Positions 7,601 through 15,143 of a stretch of DNA of 19,011 nt are shown piece by piece. Below the pieces are notes generated by a model. It had not been told where the DNA came from, did no database searches, and saw only the letters and a program-made list of their open reading frames with translations. The position numbers and the translations under genes were made by a program. Each line of letters starts with the position of its first letter. The first letter of the stretch is position 1. This DNA comes from JBFJVZ01 sp041623895. Lineage in GTDB: Bacteria; Planctomycetota; Planctomycetia; Pirellulales; Pirellulaceae. The stretch is taken from NCBI GenBank assembly GCA_041623895.1, contig JBFJVZ010000101.1:1-19011 (forward strand), given 5' to 3'.

Positions 7601-9126
7601 AGGGTGTCCTTGGTGGCATGGAGCCATTGCTCGAACTGATCAATCACGATCAACACCTTCTTGCCCGCAGGCAAACCCTGCCCGCGACGCAATGCTGCCA
7701 TCATCTCTTTCAAGTTCAGATGTTCGTTGAGGGCTAGGCAACGCTTCTGCAATCCATGTTTTAAGCGTGTCTCGGTCTCATCCGGCGTCGCTTCGACGTA
7801 GACGGGAACAATCTCGTCGCACAAGCTCGGTAACAGCCCCGCTTTGACCAATGATGATTTGCCACAGCCGGAGGGGCCGTAGATCAATCCCGCGGAGAAC
7901 GTTTGGTCGGGGTCTGATCCCTCAATGCGATTCTTCCAGAACCGAATGCTGTCGGGAAGGCCGTTACGATCACGCGGGCCCGGCAGCAATTCCAAGAAAA
8001 AGTCAGCGTCATCAGCACCGAACGAACGCAGTCCCTTGGGCACAATCTTGATTGGCCCGGTCGCTGTGGGCGAATCGGTACCCTTCGAAGCTGAACCGGC
8101 GTGCGAAGTCGAAGCCGCTGAAGTCTGTGAGGTCGACTGCTCCGAGACGACGTGCGCTACGGTGCCGGGCAAAGTGGCGCTCAAAACTGCTGTTTGCTCC
8201 GACAAGAAGCGTCGCAAATCTTCTGCGAAATCGTGAGCCGTCGGGTAGCGCTCGCTAGCGCGCTTGGCCATCGCCTTATGGCAGATGCGTTCCAGTTCCT
8301 TTGGTACCTTCTCGTCGTATTGCCGCGGCGGTCGCGGCTCGTAACTGGCGATTTGTGCGGTCAGGTCCGCTTGCGTGTCGCCGCGAAACGGCTTTCGGCC
8401 GACGAGCAATTCGTAAAAAACCACACCGAGGCTGAAGATGTCGCTTCTCCCGTCGATTCGATGTCCTTCACCCCGAGCCTGTTCGGGTGACATGTAAGAG
8501 GGTGTGCCCGCATACTTGGGGCCAGCGCCCACATCCGCGTCGCGCAGCGCCAATCCAAAATCGACGACATACGGGTTGCACTCCTGGTCCAGCAGAATGT
8601 TCCCCGGCTTGATGTCGCGATGCACCACCCCCTGCTTGTGTGCATAGTGCAGCGCTGCGGCTACTGTCGCCACCAATTCCGCGGCTTGAAGACAGGTCAG
8701 CCGACCACTCCTGATCCTCGTCGCCAAGTCCATTCCATCGATGTACTTGGAAACGACAAAGCAAGGACAGTCCTTCGTGCTGCCGACATCGTAAACCGGA
8801 ACAATGCCGGGATGATCGAGGTTGGCTACGGTGCGGGCCTCTGCCAAATATTTCTCGGCGTCTTCGGGTTTCGAGATCAGACGGTGATGCGGTACCTTGA
8901 CCGCAACCGACCGAGCCAGTTGCAGGTCACGAGCAAGGTAGACCAGACCAAAGCCACCCCTGCCCAATAACTTCTCAATGCGATAGCGACCGATCTGCTC
9001 CGGATGCTTGCCGCGCGCGACGTCATCGGCCGGTAGACGTCCTTCCTCATCCCAGGTGACTTCATCGGGTTTTGAGTTGCTCAAGTTTGCCACTCGTTCC
9101 AACAAGACCGATCTTGCACTTACCAC
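4666..9126 (-). CDS. Ser/Thr protein kinase - nSTAND-type NTPase - TM - helical region - FGE-like fusion
   Basis: A 1486-residue signalling protein. Kinase, about residues 48-308: glycine loop GRGGFG 55-60, VAVK with Lys77, Glu96, HRDIKPGN 169-176, DFG 189-191, GTPSYMSPEQ 207-216; all catalytic residues are present. A Ser/Thr/Ala-rich linker covers about 310-360. A STAND-like NTPase follows with Walker A GPSGCGKSS 417-425, Walker B VLIVIDQFEQ 491-500 and the FQLTHDYLVHSLRDWL segment near 743-758 typical of such modules. One membrane segment is predicted at about 827-841. Residues 850-1220 are helix-rich, possibly HEAT-like. The C-terminal FGE/SUMF1-like domain (about 1245-1480) has YRLPTKLEWDLVCRAGTS, GAFDMHGNVWEW, RVLRGGAF and FGFRPC but no cysteines at the usual catalytic site. 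The start is GTG at 9126, since an in-frame stop lies 15 bases upstream and no ATG is available; no Shine-Dalgarno is visible. It is monocistronic and converges with the DUF1501 gene. The ligand and phosphorylation targets are unknown. Confidence 0.92.
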   Translation of the reverse strand: MVSARSVLLERVANLSNSKPDEVTWDEEGRLPADDVARGKHPEQIGRYRIEKLLGRGGFGLVYLARDLQLARSVAVKVPHHRLISKPEDAEKYLAEARTVANLDHPGIVPVYDVGSTKDCPCFVVSKYIDGMDLATRIRSGRLTCLQAAELVATVAAALHYAHKQGVVHRDIKPGNILLDQECNPYVVDFGLALRDADVGAGPKYAGTPSYMSPEQARGEGHRIDGRSDIFSLGVVFYELLVGRKPFRGDTQADLTAQIASYEPRPPRQYDEKVPKELERICHKAMAKRASERYPTAHDFAEDLRRFLSEQTAVLSATLPGTVAHVVSEQSTSQTSAASTSHAGSASKGTDSPTATGPIKIVPKGLRSFGADDADFFLELLPGPRDRNGLPDSIRFWKNRIEGSDPDQTFSAGLIYGPSGCGKSSLVKAGLLPSLCDEIVPVYVEATPDETETRLKHGLQKRCLALNEHLNLKEMMAALRRGQGLPAGKKVLIVIDQFEQWLHATKDTLSQNKPLVEALRQCDGERVQCIVMVRDDFWLAVSRFGMELEVDFVPGENMALADLFDDTHARKVLAAFGRAFGRLPENTKETSSEQKDFLKQAVAGLAAEGKVVCVRLALFAEMMKSKEWTPATLKQVGGTSGVGMTFLEETFSARTAVPRHRMHQQAARSVLKALLPESGADIKGHMRSYDELMETSGYESRNDFDDLIRILDSEVRLITPTDPEGATVGDESVPATRSGEKYFQLTHDYLVHSLRDWLTRKQNETRRGRAQLRLTDQSNLWNARPENRFLPSWAENLRFRLLTDRKKWTAGQQLMMRRAAWRDAWRSLAVAAVIVVVALIGRELRNAISAAQERTHAEGLINSLANADTNQVPQIIAELQPYREYIDDLLAQKFAVAADQTKQKLHYGLALLPVESSHADYLVGQLKSASPREFATLRDALHRQAEQIQNELWESATGVQFDSSRRFRSAAALASYDPEDERWSVLAQFTADHLTGALSSVEFAAWMQILRPARQALQTPLMDILRDTDLSAKKRELAALLLADYLREEPEMLRQAVLLSAARAEFTPMIAELRTRTEQVVNWLENELDAPTLKHKPVSADVTEKRQSVAAATLVSLGHAERVWPLLASSSDPSLRSHIIDMLRKLAPDSETIAARLRIETDVSIRRALIQSLGLDEPALVPTEIHEEMTGYLTLLYRQDQDPGVHSSAGWLLRQWGQSLPELPRGEPDDLGSRPRPDTAPSSPWWYVNRQGQTMVVVPGLAASQDSQSNYTLAMAMQEVTLSDFRRFRPDHEVDSYIVSSENCPVHNTSWYAAAAYCNWLSEQAGIAEEQWVYLPNEKGEYAEGMSIKQDNTLSGYRLPTKLEWDLVCRAGTSSSYSFGNRESLLQRYGWYVANSQGQTIPAGSLLPNALGAFDMHGNVWEWIQNKGGRGSFSPVRDSVFRVLRGGAFNNPPSALTTENQLFFLPNQRHIAFGFRPCRSIPVSEN

Positions 9127-9205
9127 ATCAAGAGAACCATCTTACTGAACAAGCATCCGAACATGAATGAGAATTGGCGGACGACCGTGCGCCGGACAAT
9201 CGTCG

Positions 9206-9226
9206 AATCAGCCGCCTGATTGGCGG
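9206..9226. other. two mutually exclusive small hairpins upstream of the kinase gene
   Basis: AATCAG/CTGATT (arms 9206-9211 and 9216-9221, 4-base loop) overlaps CCGCC/GGCGG (arms 9212-9216 and 9222-9226, 5-base loop). Only one can form at a time. They lie 80-100 bases before the kinase start. There is no U-run. Function is unknown and they may be chance. Confidence 0.25.
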
Positions 9227-9239
9227 GGATCCCGATCCC

Positions 9240-9253
9240 GAAAACGCGTTTTC
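9240..9253. repeat. 14-bp perfect palindrome upstream of the kinase gene
   Basis: GAAAACGCGTTTTC is a perfect palindrome about 115 bases before the kinase start. The size and symmetry suit a dimeric regulator operator, but no regulator gene is nearby and no second copy was seen in the window. Confidence 0.3.
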
Positions 9254-9602
9254 CCTGCTGATTCCCACTATTTCGCGACTTGAGTGGGCATTCCCAGGCA
9301 CGAACTCATTCTCATTGGTCAAGTTCGCAAAAACCCATTGAATCAAAGACGGACAGCGAAGGATCTACTGCGAATAACTTCAGACAAACGGCGTGCGAGT
9401 CGCCGATACATTAGGTTACTTGATCACCCTCACCCCTCGATCCCGTCCGAGATTTCACGAAGACTGCGGCGAAGCAATCGAGCCAACTACCTGAAGTCGG
9501 TGCAACCGCCGCGCTCCAGCTCGGCGGCATGACTACTCTGCTTTTCCGTGCGCCAGATCGGCCAACCGCCGTTTTCTGTGGTCAGCCCGTTGGGAACAAG
9601 TC

Positions 9603-9872
9603 ATGGTTTACGGGCAGAACGCCGACCACCTGGTGGATATGGAAGAAGGTTCAGGATTTGATGTGTTCCTGCCCACTGGCATGTTAGAAGCATCACTTGC
9701 CGGTCGGTTAAACACGGATTCAGTCGACTTCTCCCGAGAGAGACGGGTCACTCCAGGATTAATACTTCGACCGAACACCCTGTTCACCGACGAGCTAATG
9801 CAGATTCTGTACGACAACGTGGATCAGGAACGCTACGCCAAGGGCGCGAAATTGGAAACGTCCAAGACATAG
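9603..9872 (+). CDS. doubtful 89-residue hypothetical ORF
   Basis: The frame MVYGQNADHLVDMEEG... to ...AKGAKLETSKT has reasonable codon choice for a protein and lacks the Arg/Ser bias of shadow frames, with GGGAA about 10 bases before its ATG. I do not recognise it. The frame stays open upstream to 9495, so it could be the 3' remnant of a larger gene. Its last 40 bases overlap tail-to-tail with the better-supported minus-strand gene at 9833, which counts slightly against it. Confidence 0.25.
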   Translation: MVYGQNADHLVDMEEGSGFDVFLPTGMLEASLAGRLNTDSVDFSRERRVTPGLILRPNTLFTDELMQILYDNVDQERYAKGAKLETSKT

Positions 9873-10234
9873 ACCGTTCCCGCCGCGTCCGAATGGCCGG
9901 CCAGGAGTAATTGTCCGTCGAACTCGGGGGCAAGCTTTGTCATCGTGTCACCGGCCCACGAACTCGTAACGAGCGTCCCCCAGTCCTGCGAGTCCATCTT
10001 GACGACCAATAGCCAGTCACCTGGTGGAGGCCTCCATGATTTATCAAGCACGGATTGCGTGATGTCACGCTCGACCGTGCCAACCACGGGGCAATTCGCC
10101 AGTGCGTCGGTAACATCGCAGTCAGATTTGGCCAGCAATGCCTGCCAGGTATCGCTGCCCCAAGTTGTAAACACACCGCGACGGTTGCCCGGTTTGCGGC
10201 GTTTCAATTTCGTTTCTTCAGAATGCTTTGCCAT
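9833..10234 (-). CDS. hypothetical 133-residue protein
   Basis: The protein starts with a basic tail (MAKHSEETKLKRRKPGNRRG) and continues as a soluble-looking domain with several Trp and Asp residues (PPPGDWLLVVKMDSQDWG, EFDGQLLLAGHSDAAGTVYV). Codon use resembles the confident neighbours rather than a shadow. No signal peptide, membrane segment or known motif is visible, and I cannot name a family. The end looks abrupt, so it could be a truncated N-terminal part of something longer. There is no Shine-Dalgarno; a TATATT lies about 11 bases upstream of the ATG, and an AGTGA-AAG-TCACT inverted repeat lies at 10257-10269. It is isolated from other genes. Confidence 0.5.
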   Translation of the reverse strand: MAKHSEETKLKRRKPGNRRGVFTTWGSDTWQALLAKSDCDVTDALANCPVVGTVERDITQSVLDKSWRPPPGDWLLVVKMDSQDWGTLVTSSWAGDTMTKLAPEFDGQLLLAGHSDAAGTVYVLDVSNFAPLA

Positions 10235-10770
10235 GACACTGAATATAGCATGCCTTAGTGAAAGTCACTGGCGCGGCCGAGCTGATATGGGAAACCGAAG
10301 CCGCGATCCGCCCCAGAGACCAAGGACACGCCACAGCCGCGTTTCAATGCTACGATGAGCATGGTTATGAAATTAAACCGGCGTTCAAGTTGATGCTGAA
10401 GTACTCCGGTCGGGGTGGACACCGGAAAGGGTCACAAAGCAGCGCCATTTGTGCAACCGACGCAAGATTGAATCGATGCTCTGCTACGCCGGGCGATGAA
10501 ACCGGAGTCGTTTGGCCATCGGCGATTCGGCGCGGAGGTGAAGATGACCGATGCGAGTTAGCCAAAACGCGTCGACGCCGAGGACGATGCACCCGCTAGC
10601 ACTAGACGAGACTGTATGCGACGATGTTTACGCCCAGGTACTCGCCCTTAGACATAAGGCGAAACGCCGTTGCTCGTTACCAATGCCACTTGGTGCTGAT
10701 GAATTAGTTGCGGACGATTGTTTGATTCGATCGCGACGCGCGGCCGATTCTTTTGACAAGCGTTTTAGTC
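10235..10770. other. intergenic stretch without a supported gene
   Basis: 536 bases between the orphan gene and the end of the DUF1552 region. Several frames are open on the plus strand but their translations are low-quality and Arg-rich; no domain is recognised. It might contain decayed coding sequence, but I cannot name a source. The AGTGA/TCACT inverted repeat (10257-10269) is at the left edge. Confidence 0.45.
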
Positions 10771-10778
10771 TTAAACGC
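10760..10778 (-). terminator. stem-loop at the ancestral end of the DUF1552 gene
   Basis: GCGTTTTA (10760-10767) and TTAAACGC (10771-10778) pair with one mismatch around a 3-base loop. The ancestral TAA stop of the DUF1552 gene (10771-10773) sits in one arm. The stem is weak and lacks a good U-run on the minus strand, so it is only a candidate terminator. Confidence 0.3.
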
Positions 10779-10892
10779 GATTCAACGTTCCCGTGTAACC
10801 AGCGAACGAATCCGTCTCAACCCCAAGTCTTTGCAGGATTGTTACGAACAGGTGCGCGAGTGGAAGTTCTTCGGCTTCGATCTTACCTCTCC
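10771..10892 (-). pseudogene. detached C-terminus of the DUF1552 protein, out of frame
   Basis: On the minus strand, in a frame different from the main gene, this segment encodes LPLAHLFVTILQRLGV followed by ETDSFAGYTGTLNRV and a TAA at 10771. That is the standard C-terminal block of DUF1552 proteins. Inserting one T on the minus strand between 10893 and 10892 (GGA-GGA to GGA-TGG) joins it smoothly, giving DAGWRGKIEAEELPLA. So it is the true 3' end of the neighbouring gene, separated by a one-base deletion. A sequencing or assembly error would look the same. Confidence 0.85.
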
Positions 10893-12167
10893 TCCAGCGT
10901 CGCTCACGATTCCAGCGCCGGCCTGATTATCTTCGTTCCCCTCACCGAACTTCAAATACCGTCCGTTGGTAAAGCCGAGGTTCTTTCCGCCGGCGGAAAT
11001 GATTGGATAGTTCCGTGAGAGGTGGAAACTGCTGGATGCCGAACCGTGCATTGCGAATGTGTTATCAAGCATGTTCCCATTGCTGTTAGGTTCAGAGGTG
11101 TCTTTCAATTTCTGAACGAAACGGCCGAACTCTTCGGCCTGATAGCGGTTATAAGTACCTAGGTTTTTCCAGCCATCTGGTTTCTTGACGGCATGTGTCA
11201 AACCGTGAGCACCGCCAAGGCCAACGGCCATTGATAGGAGGTCGTGTGGTCCTTCGCCGTTTTCTCTGCCCAACTGAAACGTCGCGACCCGGGTCGAGTC
11301 ACTAAGGAACGCTAGGTAGATCAGCTCGTACATCGTCTGGAAATAGAGCCGGGCCTGTTTCGGTTCGGCATCAAGATGCAGGTTGCTGGAGTCCACCTTT
11401 GGAATCGGAGTATCAAGCCACTTCTGAGCTTTCGCCAGCCTGACCTCGGTATCACGCACTGCGTCGAGATACTGCCCGAGTGTCTCCTGGTCGCGACGGG
11501 ACAGTTGCCGCCCCAATGATTGCGTGTTGGCAATCAACAGATCCAGCGCACTCTTGCTTCTAGCCAATTTTGCGGCAGCCTGCTTGCCGCTGGTTACGAA
11601 AAGCATGTCAAAGATTTGCTTCGGCTTGTTCATTGCGGGAATCGGACGACCTTCACGATTGAAGGACTGCGTCTGTGCCCCGCGAGGTCCGCCAACGCCA
11701 CCGTTGGTTGACATGACCAGCGACGAATGCCGAGTGAAATCTCCAGCGTGTTTTGCAATCACCTGGTCGAGTGAAATCGAATTCTGATACGGCCCGTGTC
11801 CCTTCGTATCGGCGCCGGTCAAATATTGATCGGCATTTGAATGTCCATGAACTTGCCTCACCGCGGGATGTGACAAACCTGAATAGATCGTGATATCACT
11901 GCGCAGCGGCTCTAGGACATCAAGAACTTTGGTGAGTTCAAAATCCTTCTCACCACCCCGTGGAAACCAGCTCCAGTCTTTCCATGCTGGATCAGATTTG
12001 AGCGGCAGGCCAACACCATCGGGATGATAAACACTGAGAAATCGTTTTGGCGTCTCGTCTGCCTGAGAGCCGTCGGCTGCAAACGTCTCGAACCATGGCA
12101 ATGCCAAGGCAACCCCAATGCCGCGAAGGAACGTTCTTCGACTCAGTGACGCTGATTTATTCTTCAT
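10842..12167 (-). CDS. DUF1552 Tat-exported protein, frameshifted near its 3' end
   Basis: As it stands, a 441-residue DUF1552 protein. The leader has a clear twin-arginine motif SRRTFLRGIGVALALPW at residues 9-25. Family blocks follow: RFLSVYHPDGVG, ITIYSGLSHPAVRQVHGHSNADQ (read in two parts), SLDQVIAKHAGDFTRHSSL, STRVATFQLGREN and FAMHGSASSSFHLSRNYP. The ATG at 12165-12167 is chosen because it follows AGAGGA at good spacing and places the Tat motif correctly. After GNEDNQAGAGIVSDAG the frame drifts into an unrelated tail ending at 10842. Restoring one base at 10892/10893 gives a 465-residue protein ending at 10771. It follows the DUF1592 gene by 89 bp and is probably cotranscribed. DUF1552 genes commonly sit next to DUF1592 genes. 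Function of the family is unknown; export as a folded protein is inferred. Confidence 0.9.
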   Translation of the reverse strand: MKNKSASLSRRTFLRGIGVALALPWFETFAADGSQADETPKRFLSVYHPDGVGLPLKSDPAWKDWSWFPRGGEKDFELTKVLDVLEPLRSDITIYSGLSHPAVRQVHGHSNADQYLTGADTKGHGPYQNSISLDQVIAKHAGDFTRHSSLVMSTNGGVGGPRGAQTQSFNREGRPIPAMNKPKQIFDMLFVTSGKQAAAKLARSKSALDLLIANTQSLGRQLSRRDQETLGQYLDAVRDTEVRLAKAQKWLDTPIPKVDSSNLHLDAEPKQARLYFQTMYELIYLAFLSDSTRVATFQLGRENGEGPHDLLSMAVGLGGAHGLTHAVKKPDGWKNLGTYNRYQAEEFGRFVQKLKDTSEPNSNGNMLDNTFAMHGSASSSFHLSRNYPIISAGGKNLGFTNGRYLKFGEGNEDNQAGAGIVSDAGGEVRSKPKNFHSRTCS

Positions 12168-12204
12168 GAGATATCCTCTCGTCTTCACTGTGCTGGCATT
12201 GTAA

Positions 12205-12219
12205 GAAGCCCACGGCTTC
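12205..12219 (-). other. stem-loop between the DUF1592 and DUF1552 genes
   Basis: GAAGCC (12205-12210) and GGCTTC (12214-12219) are perfect complements with a 3-base loop, within the 89-base gap of the two-gene unit. On the minus strand it is followed by TT only, so it is more likely an RNA processing or weak attenuation element than a strong terminator. Confidence 0.3.
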
Positions 12220-12256
12220 CAAGAATCAACAACCAGCAAACTGGAGGGTGGGCTTG

Positions 12257-14875
12257 TTATTCCATCTGCTTTGAACTGAATAGGTTGCTACCAATAATCA
12301 GGTGAACTAAATTACGCAGGCGATCGCCGCTTTTTCTGAACTCTGCAGTTAGGTTTTCAATTTCAGCATAGTTACCGAAAGCCAAGGGACGGCCAAGAGC
12401 GTATGCCGTCATCTTGTGCACCATGGCATAAGCGAACTGATCTTGTCGATCTGTTAGCAAATATCGCTTCAGCCCGTCCATGCCTGCCAGTGTTTGTTTG
12501 TTAAATAATTCGGCAGTAGCATCCACCGGTTTATTCTTGACGCGAGTCCGGAAGGCTCCGAGAGCGTCGTAATTTTCAAACGCGATTCCCCAAGGGTCGA
12601 TTCTTGAATGACAGGATCGACACGCCGGTTTGTTCCGGTGATCCGCGATCCGTTCTTTCAGTGTCATCTTCAGAATCTCCGGATCCGTCAGGTCTACTTC
12701 TGGCACGTTGGGCGGAGGAGGTGGTGGTGGATCGTGAAGAATTCGCTCCAGCATCCACACGCCGCGTTTGAGCGGATGGGAATCCTTGCCATCCGAATTC
12801 ATTGTCAGTACCGCGGCCGCCGTTAATAGACCGCCTCGATTCTGTTGAGGCTCGATGGGCACTTTGCGGAAATGCGGCCCACGCACGTCCCGAATTCCGA
12901 AGTGTGCGGCCAGCCTTTCGTTGACCATGGCGTAATCAGAGTGGATGAAGTGCATGATACTGTGATTGTGTTTCAGGACTTCTTCGAAGAAGGCGACAGG
13001 CTCTTCTTGCATTGCTTCTTTCAATTCGCTGTCGGTTACGTGGGCAACGCTGTCGAGGCCGTCCATGCCGAGCCACTGCTGAACGAAATGTTGCGAAAAA
13101 CGCCTTGCCCGAGAATCTGCCAGCATGCGATCGACTTGAGCGGTCAACGTGCTGGGTTCTCGCAACCTTTCCTGCTCCGCGAGCTGCAGCAGTTCATCGT
13201 CCGGAATGCTGGACCACAAAAAGATCGCGAGACGGCTAGCCAGTTCAAGGTCGCTGATCATGCTGGGCGATTTTGAATGACTGACGCCGGTTCGTTGAGT
13301 CAGGTAAAGGAATTCCGGAGTCGCGAGCGCTGTCGCCAGCACTTCCACCATCGCATCCTCGAAGCTCGAGAACTCACTCCGGTACTTTTTGAACAGAGCC
13401 ATAAACGGCTCTATTTCCTGCGAGGTCGCAGGACGGCGCCAGATTCGTCTCAGGAAATGTGTCAGCACTTCACGCCCATACCTTGTCTCGTCGCTGCGGT
13501 TATCGCTATCGAAGAAGATCGCCGTATGTGTGCTTGGCGGCCACTGCTCGTAGTACGGCGCACTGATTTCGATGTAGTCGATTAGAACGTGAAATGGCTG
13601 CTCACGACCACCTGAGTTAGCGACATTGCGAATGTGCAGAAACTCGTCGCGTCTTGGGAACTTGGTTTCAAGTTTTCGAAACGGGTTGCGCTGGATATCG
13701 CTTAGCGGGATATCAAAGTGGATGAATTCAGGATCGTCTGCCGATGCCGTTACCGGAATATCACGATCGCTGATGACGTTCATGAAGTTAGCGTTGTTGC
13801 TGGTGTGAGCACTGAAGATCAAACGTAGGCCGGCATATTCATCAGAGTTCATCGTTGAACGCCCGGCTCGGATGCGAACTCGCATGATTCCTTCATCAGG
13901 AAGAAAACGATCCAGGTTCATCTTCAACTCACTGGATCGCGGGAGGGCCAGCACAACAGGAGAGACATTCGGAGCTTGCCCAGCGATTGCCTCAGCATCT
14001 GGTCTCCACGTTCCACTGGAAAAGTGAATGCCCTGGCCAGTCTCCCGATTCAATAAATGTTGACGTCGCCGATCTTTGACGTAGTTGTCACTATCTTTGC
14101 TGAACACTTTTGCCTTGTTTCCCGACGCCGCCTTTTCCATCTCATCTTGCATCGAAATGATGTAGGTCACGGGTTTCGGACGTTCGCCGCTAACGGTCGC
14201 CCGTTTTAAGGCCTTCAGACCGATTTCGCGATAAGACTCGAATTGCATGGCAGACATCTGCAGCAACTCTGAGTTGTTCTTGAAACCGTCTTCAGATGCG
14301 GATTCTGGCGGAAGCTTATTGGCGAGTGGATACGGAAGACCAAGCAGATCCTGAAGTGCGTAATTGTATTCGTACTTCGTGAGCCGGCGAAATGAAGAGT
14401 GTTCCTGTTGGTTGCGACGAACAACGGACGCCTTTTTCAGCTCATCGCTTAGCCAGTCAACAATCATTCCGCGATGGGCATCATCAAGTGCATAAGCTGC
14501 TTCGTCCTCCGGAGGCATCTCTGAATTGCTCAGGACGTTATAGACTTCGCGCCATTTCTCGATGTCAGCGCCAGTTAGTAAGTCTGGATTCAACTGGTCG
14601 ACACGAAGTCTTCCTTCTGAATTCTCTGGGCCGTGACAGGCCAAGCAGCTTTTTAAAAGAACCGGGCGCACCGACTTTCGGAAGGATTCGATATTCGCTT
14701 TTGGCACCGTATGAGTGGCGGGAGTACCAGCCTCAGTCTCAATGAGGAATCTCGACTTTGTTCGCCCGAGTTCCCGAACCTCTTGTAGCGTGGGCGACTT
14801 ACCTTCGTCGCCTGGGGCAGGAATAACGCCGGCAAACACGATGACTATCAGGACGGTGATGTCCAGAATCTTCAT
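12257..14875 (-). CDS. DUF1587/DUF1595/DUF1592/DUF1588/DUF1585 protein with two c-type haem motifs
   Basis: An 872-residue exported protein. Signal peptide or anchor at about 1-20 (ILDITVLIVIVFAGVIPAPG). A PSCyt-type domain has CLACH at 77-81 and SEMPPEDE (Met120 a possible axial ligand). DUF1587/PSD3 is near 160-220 (SFRRLTKYEYNYALQDLLG). DUF1595/PSD5 lies at about 465-500 (LRRIWRRPAT), DUF1592/PSD4 at about 505-640 (ALATPEFLYLTQ, SRLAIFLWSSIPDDELL) and DUF1588/PSCyt3 at about 675-775 (GGLLTAAAVLTMNSDG, HPLKRGVWMLERIL, a run of Pro at 716-722). A second haem motif is CRSCH at 752-756. DUF1585/PSD2 closes the protein (FAYAMVHKMTAYALGRPL). The ATG at 14873-14875 is preferred to a start 16 codons upstream because it gives a proper signal sequence. 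It is followed by its usual partner, DUF1552. Likely extracytoplasmic electron transfer; substrate unknown. Confidence 0.93.
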   Translation of the reverse strand: MKILDITVLIVIVFAGVIPAPGDEGKSPTLQEVRELGRTKSRFLIETEAGTPATHTVPKANIESFRKSVRPVLLKSCLACHGPENSEGRLRVDQLNPDLLTGADIEKWREVYNVLSNSEMPPEDEAAYALDDAHRGMIVDWLSDELKKASVVRRNQQEHSSFRRLTKYEYNYALQDLLGLPYPLANKLPPESASEDGFKNNSELLQMSAMQFESYREIGLKALKRATVSGERPKPVTYIISMQDEMEKAASGNKAKVFSKDSDNYVKDRRRQHLLNRETGQGIHFSSGTWRPDAEAIAGQAPNVSPVVLALPRSSELKMNLDRFLPDEGIMRVRIRAGRSTMNSDEYAGLRLIFSAHTSNNANFMNVISDRDIPVTASADDPEFIHFDIPLSDIQRNPFRKLETKFPRRDEFLHIRNVANSGGREQPFHVLIDYIEISAPYYEQWPPSTHTAIFFDSDNRSDETRYGREVLTHFLRRIWRRPATSQEIEPFMALFKKYRSEFSSFEDAMVEVLATALATPEFLYLTQRTGVSHSKSPSMISDLELASRLAIFLWSSIPDDELLQLAEQERLREPSTLTAQVDRMLADSRARRFSQHFVQQWLGMDGLDSVAHVTDSELKEAMQEEPVAFFEEVLKHNHSIMHFIHSDYAMVNERLAAHFGIRDVRGPHFRKVPIEPQQNRGGLLTAAAVLTMNSDGKDSHPLKRGVWMLERILHDPPPPPPPNVPEVDLTDPEILKMTLKERIADHRNKPACRSCHSRIDPWGIAFENYDALGAFRTRVKNKPVDATAELFNKQTLAGMDGLKRYLLTDRQDQFAYAMVHKMTAYALGRPLAFGNYAEIENLTAEFRKSGDRLRNLVHLIIGSNLFSSKQME

Positions 14876-15143
14876 AGGCAGATCGAAGCGTTTCCGAAGA
14901 TAGGTCGTCCAGCTTAATAGCAACGCCGAGCCGGCGATTTACAAGGTGTGAAATGGGGGAGGGGATGAATGTGCTAGGCGGGGCGCGGCGCATTTCTAAA
15001 GGGTTGCCACGAAGCACTGAAAGTCCAGTATACCAGCTCGATCGATTTGCGACGACATTCGATTTATATCCCGCTGTACAACGAGTAATACGGCTCGATC
15101 TCGCCTGGCGTCGGCTGGACGCTAATTGATCGGTAGGCCCTCG
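14876..15143 (-). promoter_or_regulatory. upstream region of the DUF1592-DUF1552 unit with an extended -10 candidate
   Basis: On the minus strand TGG-TATACT (15027-15035 in plus coordinates) fits an extended -10 box, with no good -35 at 16-18 bases. It would give a leader of about 145 bases before the ATG at 14875. No strong terminator for the upstream amidohydrolase gene was seen, so read-through is possible. Judged by eye only. Confidence 0.3.

Larger units (their letters stand above)
9127..9602. other. intergenic stretch without a supported gene
   Basis: 476 bases upstream of the kinase gene. Frames here are short, rich in Arg and Ser and have no family signature, so I call no gene. It contains two overlapping hairpins and a 14-base palindrome (listed separately), which would lie in the promoter or leader of the kinase gene. 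No convincing sigma-70 promoter was found by eye. Confidence 0.5.

Noticed and set aside
10258..10599. Plus-strand frame starting MKVTGAAELIWE
   Set aside because: The first 50 residues look passable, but the rest is low-quality and Arg-rich; there is no ribosome binding site and no recognised family.
10551..11018. Plus-strand 155-codon frame
   Set aside because: It overlaps the well-supported DUF1552 gene and its displaced C-terminus on the other strand, and the translation resembles no family.
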